Shown here one piece after another: positions 25,754 through 34,002 of a stretch of DNA of 45,269 nt. Source of the stretch: an uncultured Lachnospiraceae bacterium (GTDB lineage: Bacteria > Bacillota > Clostridia > Lachnospirales > Lachnospiraceae); contig CAMNOU010000019.1 of assembly GCA_946546945.1 (NCBI GenBank), positions 1 through 45,269 on the forward strand. The letters are read 5' to 3'. Each line of letters begins with the position of its first letter. The stretch's first letter is position 1. Both the position numbers and the translations under genes were made by a program. Below the pieces are notes generated by a model, which saw nothing but the letters and a program-made list of their open reading frames with translations, ran no database searches and was not told the origin of the DNA.

Positions 25754-26986
25754 ATGGATCAGAAAAGAATAACGACTGCTCTGAACCCGGCTGTTGGCGC
25801 AGCCGCAGAGCAATCGTCATTAAACATGTATGCTCAAAGTATAGCGAATCCGTCTCCGGAAATCAATGAAAACACAAGTGATTATATAGGTTTTTGCACT
25901 GATAATTCAATATCCGGTAAGACTGAGGACAAGGTAGAAACCGACTGGTATGACGATCCGGATCAGGAATTCACTTTACGGATCATAAGGAGAACAGCGG
26001 ATCCTTCTTATCTCCCGACCATCAGCATGACGCAGCTGTATGATCAGGTATACTGTGCCAAACCGCCTCTGATCGAAAACCTGCTCTATCCGGGCACCTA
26101 TCTATTCGTAGGGGCCCCGAAGCTGGGCAAGAGCTTCCTGATGCTGCAGATCGCCTACCATGTGGCAGCGGGGCTTCCTCTGTGGGAGTACCCCGTCAGA
26201 CAGAGCTCGGTCCTGTATCTGGCACTAGAGGACGATCCCAGGCGACTCCAGGAACGTCTGTATCGCATGTTCGGGACGGAATGTACCGACAGGCTTCATA
26301 TGGCTACGAGAGCTGATTCCCTGGATGGGAGCCTCTTAGGGCAAATGCGGAGATTTCTGTCAGAGCACCCGGATACCGGGGTGATCATAATCGATACGTT
26401 GCAGAAGATCCGGGCAAATGCCGATGAACGGTACAGCTATGCCAATGACTATGATGTGATCGTGAAGCTCAAGGATTTTGCAGATCAGGCCGGCATTTGC
26501 CTGCTCCTTGTACACCATACGAGAAAGCAGCAGGCCGACGATAAGTTTGAGATGATCTCAGGGACAAATGGCCTGCTCGGTGCGTCGGACGGCGCATTCC
26601 TGCTGCATAAGGAGAAGCGCACCAGCTGTGAGGCAGTGCTCGATGTCTCCGGCAGGGATCAGGCAGACCAGAGCCTGCACCTGAACCGGAACCCTGAAAC
26701 GCTTCTGTGGGAGCTTGAGACAGCGGATATGCAGGTGCTCTCCGTGAGACCGGAGCCGCTTCTGGAAACCGTTGCTGAACTGGTATCCGTTGAGAATCCA
26801 AACTGGACCGGGACGGCGACGGAGCTTGCGGAGGTACTTCACACGGAGCTATCGCCTAACAAACTGACTATGAAGCTGGGGATCAATGCCTCAAGGCTGT
26901 TTCATGAATACGGCATCACTTTCGAAAAAACACGGACTCGGGCCAACCGACAGATCACACTCCATCGCGATGTGGCAGGGGCGTGA
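25754..26986 (+). CDS. RepA-like AAA ATPase (RecA/DnaB-type helicase fold)
   Basis: A 410-residue protein. After a variable N-terminal region of about 85 residues, it shows a Walker A motif GAPKLGKSF near residue 120, the conserved SVLYLALEDDPRRLQERL, and a Walker B strand GVIIIDTLQKIRA. A sensor-like LLVHHTRK and a C-terminal winged-helix-like segment (NPNWTGTATELAEVL) follow. This is the hexameric RepA/RSF1010-type ATPase fold, common in mobilizable elements that replicate their circular form. Three candidate starts exist; 25,754 is chosen because GAGAAAGGG lies about nine bases upstream. Its stop codon lies inside the first iteron of the inverted repeat that follows. Confidence 0.8.
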   Translation: MDQKRITTALNPAVGAAAEQSSLNMYAQSIANPSPEINENTSDYIGFCTDNSISGKTEDKVETDWYDDPDQEFTLRIIRRTADPSYLPTISMTQLYDQVYCAKPPLIENLLYPGTYLFVGAPKLGKSFLMLQIAYHVAAGLPLWEYPVRQSSVLYLALEDDPRRLQERLYRMFGTECTDRLHMATRADSLDGSLLGQMRRFLSEHPDTGVIIIDTLQKIRANADERYSYANDYDVIVKLKDFADQAGICLLLVHHTRKQQADDKFEMISGTNGLLGASDGAFLLHKEKRTSCEAVLDVSGRDQADQSLHLNRNPETLLWELETADMQVLSVRPEPLLETVAELVSVENPNWTGTATELAEVLHTELSPNKLTMKLGINASRLFHEYGITFEKTRTRANRQITLHRDVAGA

Positions 26987-27064
26987 CGGTTGTGACGATG
27001 GTGACGGTAGATTTAAGGGTAGGCTGGACCTAAAATAACCGTCACAACCGTCACCATCGTCACA
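26983..27064. repeat. iteron-type inverted repeat; candidate oriV or oriT of the element
   Basis: Three tandem 9-mers beginning GTGACG (26,983, 26,992, 27,001) face three complementary 9-mers ending CGTCAC (27,037-27,063), with about 27 bp between. TGTGACGATGGTGACGGT (26,991-27,008) is an exact 18-bp inverted match of 27,047-27,064, and an alternative 15-bp pairing is also possible. The place, between the RepA-like ATPase and MobC/relaxase genes, suits a replication or transfer origin. Confidence 0.7.
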
Positions 27065-27093
27065 TATGGTTTTGAAACCGGAAAGGATATGGT

Positions 27094-27444
27094 ATGAGCA
27101 TTACGAGAACGAAACAATTTCTCCTGAAATTGACAGATCATGAACACGAAATGATACAGCAGAAAATGCAGCAGTGCGGCACCCGTAACATGAGCGCATA
27201 TATCCGCAAGATGGCGATCGATGGCCTCGTGGTAAATCTAGATATGCCCGCCTTCCGGGAAATGCTGAAGCTTGCGAACCGGACTGCCGCGAATGTGAAC
27301 CAGATTGCGATTAGATGCAACATAGTCGGCGGCATATCCAGGGAGGATCTTACAGAACTGCAGGAGGGTTACCGGGAGCAAGCGGAACAGATCAAGAAGT
27401 TGGTTTCAGAAGTGATCACCCTGAAATCCATCAGGAGGGTATGA
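27094..27444 (+). CDS. mobC: MobC-family mobilisation protein
   Basis: A 116-residue relaxosome protein. The N-terminal RHH-like segment runs ITRTKQFLLKLTDHEHEMI, and the MobC core has MSAYIRKMAIDG and LANRTAANVNQIAIRCN, the typical 'N.NQIA...N' signature. The C-terminus is a coiled helix (LQEGYREQAEQIKKLVSEV). MobC proteins melt or bend oriT DNA and help the relaxase nick. The gene follows the iteron repeat and precedes the relaxase gene by a single base, which fixes its role as relaxase partner. Confidence 0.9.
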   Translation: MSITRTKQFLLKLTDHEHEMIQQKMQQCGTRNMSAYIRKMAIDGLVVNLDMPAFREMLKLANRTAANVNQIAIRCNIVGGISREDLTELQEGYREQAEQIKKLVSEVITLKSIRRV

Positions 27445-27445
27445 C

Positions 27446-28801
27446 ATGGCGACAACAAGGATTATGCCGATGCATATGAATCACGGAAAAACGCTTTTGC
27501 AATCTCTTGCCGCAAGGACGGATTATGTGATGAATCCGGATAAGACGGACGGCGGAGTCCTGATCAGTTCCTATGAATGCGATCCTACGTCCGTCGAGGT
27601 GGACTTCCTGCTCTCTAAGCAGCAATATCAGATGATTACCGGACGTCAGCCAAAACACGGAAAAGATGTAATCGCCTATCATGTGCGTCAGGCTTTCTAT
27701 CCAGGAGAGATCACGCCGAAGGAAGCCAATCGGATTGGCTACGAACTTGCTATGCAATTCACTGGCGGCAGGCACCAGTTTATTGTGGCGACGCATATCG
27801 ACAAGGCCCACGTCCATAATCACATCGTGTTCAACTCCACCACCCTTGACTGCACCCATAAGTTCAATAATGTTAAGGATACCGCGGATCTGATCCGGGA
27901 CATCAGTGACCGGATCTGTCTGGAAAAAGGATATTCTGTCATTGCTGAACCGGAAGAAAAAGGCAAGGACTATGCCGAGTGGAATGCGGAAAAAAACGGC
28001 ACCAGCTGGAAGGCAAAGCTTAAGAAAACAATCGGGAAAGTGCTGCCGGGCTGTTGTGACTTTGAAGATTTCCTTCGGCAGATGCAAGAACAAGGATATG
28101 AGGTTAAGCGCGGGAAGTATATTTCCCTTCGGGCGCCAGGACAGAATCGTTTCACGAGGCTGAAGACACTGGGGCCGGAATATACCGATGATGCGATCGG
28201 TGCTGAATTGGAACGACTGAGAACTTCAAATAGCAGATCCACAGTTGCAGCGCCCAGCAGAAAATTCGAAAAAAGTTCGACGCCGGATATCTCGTTTCTT
28301 ATCGATATCGAAAAGAAACTTTCAGAAGGAAAAGGCAAAGGCTATGAACAGTGGGCAAAGGTCTTTAACATCAAACAGATGGCAAGCGCACTGCTTATTC
28401 TTCGGGAGGAAGGCATTGGAAGTACAGAGCAACTGGAGGAGCGGCAGGTGAAAGCAACAGCTGTGTTTGAGCAGGCATCGGATGAATTGAAGGCGACGGA
28501 GAGTGAGATTCGGGAACTTCGAAAAATGAAACAGCATATCCTTGACTATGGAAGGACCAGAGAGGTTTTTGCCGAATATCAAAAGCGTGGTAAACCAGAT
28601 GATTATCTGGAGATGCACCGTGCAGAGATCCAGATCCATCTTGCTGCCAAGAAAGTCTTTGAAGAATATAAGACAAAAAGAATTCCGAAGCTCAAGGATT
28701 TGAATGCCAGGTTGTTGGTATTGTCCAATCAACAAAAAGCAAAGTATGAAAAGTACCGGGAAGCAAGAAAAGAGATGCAAAGGTGGCAGGCTGTTCAGTA
28801 A
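27446..28801 (+). CDS. MOB-P type relaxase (MobA/VirD2 family)
   Basis: A 451-residue relaxase that nicks oriT and pilots the strand in conjugation. The likely catalytic tyrosine is Y27 (ARTDYVMNPDKT). The metal-binding histidine motif is HIDKAHVHNHIVFNS, with H117, H122, H124 and H126 (HxHxH type). The C-terminal third (about 330-450) is a charged coiled region (ESEIRELRKMKQHILDY). Length and layout match relaxases of Clostridia mobilizable elements. No coupling protein or secretion channel follows, so transfer depends on another conjugative element. Confidence 0.93.
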   Translation: MATTRIMPMHMNHGKTLLQSLAARTDYVMNPDKTDGGVLISSYECDPTSVEVDFLLSKQQYQMITGRQPKHGKDVIAYHVRQAFYPGEITPKEANRIGYELAMQFTGGRHQFIVATHIDKAHVHNHIVFNSTTLDCTHKFNNVKDTADLIRDISDRICLEKGYSVIAEPEEKGKDYAEWNAEKNGTSWKAKLKKTIGKVLPGCCDFEDFLRQMQEQGYEVKRGKYISLRAPGQNRFTRLKTLGPEYTDDAIGAELERLRTSNSRSTVAAPSRKFEKSSTPDISFLIDIEKKLSEGKGKGYEQWAKVFNIKQMASALLILREEGIGSTEQLEERQVKATAVFEQASDELKATESEIRELRKMKQHILDYGRTREVFAEYQKRGKPDDYLEMHRAEIQIHLAAKKVFEEYKTKRIPKLKDLNARLLVLSNQQKAKYEKYREARKEMQRWQAVQ

Positions 28802-29097
28802 AGTGTACACAGTTCTCTGAATCAATTGGAAAAAGAAAAGCATCGAGGCGGCAGCCGATGATGGAGCAGCATATCTGCTCGCGGGGTTTGGGGCAGACCC
28901 CAGCAAGCGGAAAAGATATATACTTTTCCATTGCTTGCTGCTGCAGCAGTAAGGCCCGGTCTAAAGGAAAAGTTATGAACCAGTTAGTGCAAAAGGTTAT
29001 TATAAAAAGATAAGACCTGCCAATAATTGCAGAAATTACTCATGATTGCCTGGACGTGGCGTGATATTCTCGGAGCAAAAAGAAAGGAGGATGCGTC
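28802..29097 (+). promoter_or_regulatory. non-coding stretch upstream of the RiPP operon
   Basis: No convincing gene is seen. GGAAAAG and CTTTTCC (near 28,909-28,930) form a perfect 7-bp stem, and a GC-rich GGGGTTTGGGGCAGACCCC segment precedes it. No good sigma-A promoter is evident: TATTCT at 29,065-29,070 could be a -10, but without a matching -35. This would fit a promoter that needs the response regulator encoded at the end of the operon. Confidence 0.35.
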
Positions 29098-29223
29098 ATG
29101 AACCCTAGTGCAACGCCTATGGGCAATGGCTGTAAGCTGTGTGCTGGATGCACCGGTTGTATGTTTTGCGGACCGAGTGCTATCGCAGCAGCAACAGCAG
29201 CTGGATTTGTAGGACTCTTCTAG
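29098..29223 (+). CDS. sactipeptide-type RiPP precursor peptide
   Basis: A 41-residue peptide, preceded by a perfect AGAAAGGAGG site, in front of a radical SAM maturase. It opens MNPSATPMGNG and then has five cysteines at 12, 15, 18, 21 and 24, each separated by exactly two residues. A hydrophobic, Ala/Gly-rich tail follows (GPSAIAAATAAGFVGLF). This mirrors thurincin H: a very short leader, a CX2CX2CX2C donor half, and an acceptor half that folds back to receive thioether bonds at alpha-carbons. Small residues S27, A30, T33, G36 and G39 keep the same three-residue rhythm. The product is probably an exported antimicrobial or signal; that is inference. Confidence 0.85.
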   Translation: MNPSATPMGNGCKLCAGCTGCMFCGPSAIAAATAAGFVGLF

Positions 29224-29234
29224 AGCCCTAAAAG

Positions 29235-29279
29235 AGCCTGGAAGGAGACAATTGCTTTAATTTATTCTCCTGTCAGGCT
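29235..29279 (+). promoter_or_regulatory. hairpin between precursor and maturase genes (attenuator)
   Basis: AGCCTG (29,235-29,240) and AGGAGA (29,243-29,248) pair with TCTCCT (29,266-29,271) and CAGGCT (29,274-29,279), leaving a 2x2 internal loop. Only a short T-run follows. Such hairpins often limit readthrough so that precursor mRNA exceeds maturase mRNA. Confidence 0.6.
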
Positions 29280-29303
29280 TTAATATATGATGGAGGATAA
29301 AAA

Positions 29304-30665
29304 ATGTTTCTAAGAATGTTGAATGTAAAGGCAATAGAAAGACAAAAAGAATCCTACATACTTGTAATCGATAACAAATATGAAAAAATGGGAGAGAGTC
29401 TGTACTGGATTAATGAAGATGCTTTTAACATTATTAAGCACATGGACGGTACTCGCACTTTTGATGATCTTATACCGGTGATGACTGGAGGAAATGACCA
29501 TTTACGTGAAGAGGCAACCGAAAACCTGGAAAAATTCATCAATAAATTAAGGGATGAATATGGCATAAGAATTATCGAAACCAAAGTAGCTCAGAAAATA
29601 GAAATCCCTATATTGGGAAATGGGAAAACTCAATATCCGTCAGCGATTTCAGTTGAGATTACACACAGGTGTAATGCAAGATGTCTTCATTGCTACGGAG
29701 ATTATTCAGCAGACAAACAATTTACTGATAATACAGAAGGAATAATTACCCTTTTAAAAGATGCCAGGGCTGCGGGAACAAGGGTCGTTGAGTTTACAGG
29801 AGGAGAAGCAACCTGCCATCCTAAATTTGGCGAGATTTTAACAGAAGCGTATAATCTTGGCTACAATCTTATCAGCATACTTTCAAACGGGTTGGCATGG
29901 AGTAATGAAATTTTTAACATTGTTGTAGAAAATGCTCCCAGAACAGTGGTCCAAATAGATTTGCATGGAGACAATGACCAATATGTAAACTGGTTTATGG
30001 GAACCTCTATTCCAAACATAACACAAAGAGTTAAAACGAACATTTTAAACCTGCATAAAGCCGGTGTCTTTTTAAGAGTTGTGACAATGGTAACCCCAAA
30101 CAACATAAATCAGATAGAAAACATCGCCGATTGGGTTCATTCAAATGATATCGAGAAATACGGTATTTCCGTCATTACACCAATGGGACGAGCCGACCTG
30201 GAAGATAGCAATAATTTGTTGCTAAAAACGGAAAGAGATGCAGAGGGTATTGCAAAAGTTATTAACAGAATTAATGACAAATACGGGAGAGGCTTTCTGT
30301 ATGAGGTAAAAGATGGTGATTCCAAGTTAAATAACTGCGGCGCTTTTACATCAAACCCTTCTATAACACCAGATGGAAATATCAAATTCTGTGCGATGGA
30401 TGATGAGACGATACTAAAACCAGTAGGTAATGTGTTTAAGAAGAATATCGGAGAATTATATACTGAAGAGTATGAGCTTCTAAATCTTGTGCGATCAATA
30501 AAGGCACCTGTATACAACAGCGAAGAATGCAAAGACTGTGATAAGAAGTATTTCTGTAGCTATTGCATTATTAGAGGACTTTATTCTGCAAGAGAAAAAG
30601 AATTTAGAGACTGCCAGTGGTATAAAAACAAAATACCAGATAGCTTCAGGGGGTATATATTATGA
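29304..30665 (+). CDS. radical SAM/SPASM peptide maturase (sactisynthase-like)
   Basis: A 453-residue enzyme. Residues about 15-92 form a PqqD-like peptide-recognition domain (SYILVIDNKYEKMGESLYW...). The radical SAM core holds CX3CX2C at C123, C127 and C130 (HRCNARCLHC) and the SAM-binding FTGGEAT. The C-terminal SPASM domain has seven cysteines (345, 363, 409, 412, 418, 421, 437), enough for two auxiliary [4Fe-4S] clusters. This three-part build is that of AlbA/ThnB-type enzymes, which link Cys sulfur to alpha-carbons in sactipeptides. The start follows GGAGG. It overlaps the ABC gene by 4 bp (ATGA). Other thioether or C-C chemistry cannot be excluded. Confidence 0.92.
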   Translation: MFLRMLNVKAIERQKESYILVIDNKYEKMGESLYWINEDAFNIIKHMDGTRTFDDLIPVMTGGNDHLREEATENLEKFINKLRDEYGIRIIETKVAQKIEIPILGNGKTQYPSAISVEITHRCNARCLHCYGDYSADKQFTDNTEGIITLLKDARAAGTRVVEFTGGEATCHPKFGEILTEAYNLGYNLISILSNGLAWSNEIFNIVVENAPRTVVQIDLHGDNDQYVNWFMGTSIPNITQRVKTNILNLHKAGVFLRVVTMVTPNNINQIENIADWVHSNDIEKYGISVITPMGRADLEDSNNLLLKTERDAEGIAKVINRINDKYGRGFLYEVKDGDSKLNNCGAFTSNPSITPDGNIKFCAMDDETILKPVGNVFKKNIGELYTEEYELLNLVRSIKAPVYNSEECKDCDKKYFCSYCIIRGLYSAREKEFRDCQWYKNKIPDSFRGYIL

Positions 30666-31333
30666 CAACAAACGATTATGCCATTAGAATTTATAATGTG
30701 TCAAAATCATTTGATTCACACAAATTATTTGATGATTTAAGCCTAAATATAAGAAGTAATACAATACATGCAATCATCGGACCAAATGGATCCGGGAAAA
30801 CCTCCTTGCTTCGCATCCTAACAGGGCTTTATGAAGTAGACAGCGGGAAAATAGAGGTTAAAGGAAATCACTGCATGCTTCTTGAAAATGACTATTTATA
30901 TGAAGATAAGTCAGGAATGGAAAATTTAAAAATATTTGGTTTATATTTTGGGTTTGATGCAAGCAAATATGAAAAATATGCGAATATGCTTGGCTTGACA
31001 GATCATTTATCAAAACGAGTAAGCACTTATTCAAAGGGAATGAAGCGAAAACTGTCCCTTTTGATAGTGGTTTTGATGGACAGAGATATTATGCTTTTTG
31101 ATGAACCGACATCAGGAGTAGATCCAATATCCAGAATTGAGATAAGAACTATTATTGAAAGGATGCGCGATGAACACAAAACAGTGTTGATAACGTCACA
31201 TGATTTGTCAGAGATAGAGAAAACTGCTGATTATGTCACCATGATAAAAGACGGAACGCTGTTATTTGAGAAAAGCATGAATGAAGTCCAAAAAGGGACA
31301 CTTGAAGAACTTTTTGTAAAGGCGGGGAGTTAA
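30662..31333 (+). CDS. ABC transporter ATP-binding protein of the RiPP operon
   Basis: A 223-residue ATPase. Walker A is GPNGSGKT (residues 40-47), the signature is the degenerate YSKGMKR (about 123-129), Walker B is IMLFDE (143-148), and the switch His is H180 (LITSHDL). The degenerate signature is typical of drug and bacteriocin export or immunity ABC proteins. It is translationally coupled to the maturase and followed by two membrane subunits, a layout like thnD/E/T of thurincin H. It probably powers peptide export or self-protection. No peptidase domain is fused, so leader removal needs a host protease. Confidence 0.92.
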   Translation: MTTNDYAIRIYNVSKSFDSHKLFDDLSLNIRSNTIHAIIGPNGSGKTSLLRILTGLYEVDSGKIEVKGNHCMLLENDYLYEDKSGMENLKIFGLYFGFDASKYEKYANMLGLTDHLSKRVSTYSKGMKRKLSLLIVVLMDRDIMLFDEPTSGVDPISRIEIRTIIERMRDEHKTVLITSHDLSEIEKTADYVTMIKDGTLLFEKSMNEVQKGTLEELFVKAGS

Positions 31334-31337
31334 TAAT

Positions 31338-32051
31338 ATGGATAGAAATATAAGGAAAGCCTCGTTTTATTATTTGTTAAAAAGCAAAGATACTGCAATT
31401 AATTTTTTTGTAGTTCTGATTATTTCACTGCTTGTATTGTTCGTTATGAAAAAAGGATTGCTTGAAGCCAGAGGTATAAACTATGTTCTGTTGATTATAT
31501 ATGTATTGGTTTTGGCAACAACTCTAATACAGGCCAACTCAATGATAGTTGATTTGACAGTAAAAGACATCCTCAGTAATCGAGTACAGTTTTTTTTATC
31601 ATGTGGTATTGACTATCATAAACTATTAACCGCTTATTCCATGCAGATTTTTGTTCTTTCAAGTATTGTCCCGTTACTTTTGTTTTTGTCGGTATGTTTT
31701 TATGTGCTAACACCTGCGCCTAAGTTAATAATGCAATTAATAGTTGTATATATATCTACGGCGATTTTAGGATTCATAACAATACTCGCGATTAATATTG
31801 CGTCATTCAGCATAAAAAAATACAAATTGTTCAAAAACATATTATTCTTTGGGTGCTTCTTTTTTATTTATGCCATTGCCATGTTTGCAGAAGACATTGC
31901 CGCGATCGCTAATAGGGTAGGAGTTGAGATATGGCTACCTATAACTGTCATAAATATAATTTTAGCAATAGTTCTGTTAGTTTTATTTTCTCAGAAAAAG
32001 CGGGCCCTTTCTAATGAAAAGATTGTAACAGGGGGCGGAAAATGGGAATAA
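31338..32051 (+). CDS. ABC exporter membrane subunit 1 of the RiPP operon
   Basis: A 237-residue membrane protein with about six hydrophobic segments (for example FFVVLIISLLVLFVMKKG and MQIFVLSSIVPLLLFLSVCF) and no recognised enzymatic motif. It starts 5 bp after the ATPase gene and overlaps the next membrane gene by 10 bp. It fits an ABC-2-type permease half that works with the adjacent ATPase and the second membrane subunit. The DNA here is visibly more AT-rich than the host region to the left, like the rest of the cargo operon. Confidence 0.75.
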   Translation: MDRNIRKASFYYLLKSKDTAINFFVVLIISLLVLFVMKKGLLEARGINYVLLIIYVLVLATTLIQANSMIVDLTVKDILSNRVQFFLSCGIDYHKLLTAYSMQIFVLSSIVPLLLFLSVCFYVLTPAPKLIMQLIVVYISTAILGFITILAINIASFSIKKYKLFKNILFFGCFFFIYAIAMFAEDIAAIANRVGVEIWLPITVINIILAIVLLVLFSQKKRALSNEKIVTGGGKWE

Positions 32052-32689
32052 ATAGCATAAAGATTCATCTGCGACAAATGATAACTACAAACTATTTTTT
32101 TATGATGGCAATATCTCTGGTTTTTTCCATGTTGGGAGTATGGGGGAAGGAGGCGTCTTTAGATATGAGTGCTACTCAAATGAAAGAGATGCTTTCAATG
32201 GGGTATGTTTTCCCTCTTATTATCTTCAGCGCGGAGCTAAGCAAAGATAGTATACAGATTGATAAAATTACCCGAAAGATAGAGTGGCTTCTGTCTAATG
32301 GATTAAGCGCATTATCTCTTTGTTTTGACTATTCCGTTGCTACTTGGATTGCAACCTCCTTGTTGACGCTCCCCATGATCGTTGTCACTCATGTAATGAT
32401 ATTAAATATGTCTCCTTTAAATCTTTTGGATTATTATTTATATGGGTTAATATTCAATGCCATTCTTAGCGTCAGGGTATTAAACATAAAAAACATGAAC
32501 AAATATAAAAGCCTGGGACTTCATCTGGCATTCCTTCATATCGCTGCTGTTTTAATAGAAGTAGCCTTATCACACACACTAAATATGATGATTGCGGGAG
32601 TTATGGGCAGATACATTTTTGCCCTGTCTGTATTTATAGTAATGGCGAGAACATTATCTAACGAGAAAATAGCAGGATCTTATTACTAA
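32042..32689 (+). CDS. ABC exporter membrane subunit 2 of the RiPP operon
   Basis: A 215-residue membrane protein with about six hydrophobic segments, beginning with NYFFMMAISLVFSMLGVWG. Its start lies inside the end of the previous gene, behind a GGGGGCGG site, which points to coupled translation. No family is recognised beyond an ABC-2-like membrane subunit. Together with the previous gene it would form a heterodimeric channel for export of the modified peptide, or for immunity against it. Confidence 0.72.
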   Translation: MGINSIKIHLRQMITTNYFFMMAISLVFSMLGVWGKEASLDMSATQMKEMLSMGYVFPLIIFSAELSKDSIQIDKITRKIEWLLSNGLSALSLCFDYSVATWIATSLLTLPMIVVTHVMILNMSPLNLLDYYLYGLIFNAILSVRVLNIKNMNKYKSLGLHLAFLHIAAVLIEVALSHTLNMMIAGVMGRYIFALSVFIVMARTLSNEKIAGSYY

Positions 32690-32712
32690 AACACAGAAAT
32701 GGTCTATAAATC

Positions 32713-34002
32713 ATGAAGAAAAGATATGGATATACTTACCTTGGTGTTTATGTTTTTTCGATTCTCTTTTGGATGTGGGTATGTTCAAAGGGTTATGTCC
32801 GAACAGATTCACTGTTGATTAATTTCTGCTCAATAGCACTCTTTTTTATATTCCTAAATGCTGTTTATATTCAGCTGATAAAATGTAACAAAGAGAGATC
32901 GTTTTTGGATCTTTGGCAGATTCCCTTGATAATATGGCTTAGCTCTCTGGTCATTGACAATGTTCCTCTAATGGTAAACATGAGTGTTGTGATTTTCGTC
33001 ACGGTACTTCTTGTTCACCATTTTGTTTCTAAAGGAAAGAAAGTATCTAAACTGAGCATTTTTGCATTGTATATAGCAAGTGTGACAAGCTTGCGCATAA
33101 GCTATTTTTCAATTCCTCTAATCGTATTGGCTATAGTTATAGATACAAACAACAAATACTCATATTCCGATTTTGAAAGAGTTAATATACTTCCTGTGTC
33201 AAAAAAAGCTCAGAAAATTGCCGTGCCTCTGACCGTATTATTATTAGTGGTTATCTGTTATGGCTTGGGAATGGGTACTATAGAAATTAATATTTTTCTA
33301 CATTACATGGGATGCATATATATATTAATGCTACTAATTAACCTGGAAGAGCCTGTTGGTGAGTTTGATGAAATGAAGGCATTTTACTATCTGGCATCCT
33401 ATATTGAAGACGAAAGAGATGCTTTTTCAAGAGTTTTACACGACGAAATCATACAAGAAGCAAGGGCCAGTTACAATCTTCTTTTATTAAAAGAACCAGA
33501 AATTGATGGAGCAAGAAATATTATTGGAGATATGGAAAAAAGAGCTCGAAGTTTAATGAACTTCTATTCATCTAGTCTGTTTAATGAATTTGACATGGCA
33601 GATAATATTGAAAACCTTACAAGCTCTATAAGTCTTTTATATCCGAAAAGTAGAATCAAAACTGTTGTCAATGTTTCAAAAGAGGCACAAATAATGCTCG
33701 AGAATGAGAGTGTTTCTCGACTGGTGTTCCAAATCAGCAAAGAGCTGATCAACAATGTGTATAAGCACTCTCGTTCCAGCTTCTTACACTATGATATAGA
33801 GTTAAAGGATGAGAATACTATTAAAATAAAGTGTATAAGCGATGGAGCAACATTTGAAGATTACGAAAAAACAAAAAGTTCAAAAGGCGGTGTTCTGATG
33901 CTTCGGCTATTAATAAAAAGAAACAATGGCACGATGGAATATGGATATTCGAACGGTGTTTTAAGCAGCGATGTCGAAATAAAGGCGGGGGAATCTACAT
34001 GA
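32713..34002 (+). CDS. sensor histidine kinase (HPK7/NarX-like)
   Basis: A 429-residue kinase. The N-terminal half has about six membrane segments (residues 8-210) with little extracytoplasmic sequence, as in peptide or membrane-stress sensors. The phosphoacceptor is H243 in SRVLHDEIIQEA, the HisKA_3-type H-box. The HATPase domain has its N-box at ISKELINNVYKHSR (about 341-354), a degenerate D-box ISDGA, and a G-box SKGGVLML. It overlaps the response regulator by 4 bp. As the fifth cotranscribed gene of the RiPP operon it may sense the mature peptide and drive autoinduction, or sense damage; this is inference. Confidence 0.9.
   Translation: MKKRYGYTYLGVYVFSILFWMWVCSKGYVRTDSLLINFCSIALFFIFLNAVYIQLIKCNKERSFLDLWQIPLIIWLSSLVIDNVPLMVNMSVVIFVTVLLVHHFVSKGKKVSKLSIFALYIASVTSLRISYFSIPLIVLAIVIDTNNKYSYSDFERVNILPVSKKAQKIAVPLTVLLLVVICYGLGMGTIEINIFLHYMGCIYILMLLINLEEPVGEFDEMKAFYYLASYIEDERDAFSRVLHDEIIQEARASYNLLLLKEPEIDGARNIIGDMEKRARSLMNFYSSSLFNEFDMADNIENLTSSISLLYPKSRIKTVVNVSKEAQIMLENESVSRLVFQISKELINNVYKHSRSSFLHYDIELKDENTIKIKCISDGATFEDYEKTKSSKGGVLMLRLLIKRNNGTMEYGYSNGVLSSDVEIKAGEST

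Noticed and set aside
28783-29013. 76-codon frame after the relaxase gene, considered as a second precursor peptide
   Set aside because: It overlaps the relaxase end, has no good ribosome site, and its cysteines lack the regular spacing of the real precursor.
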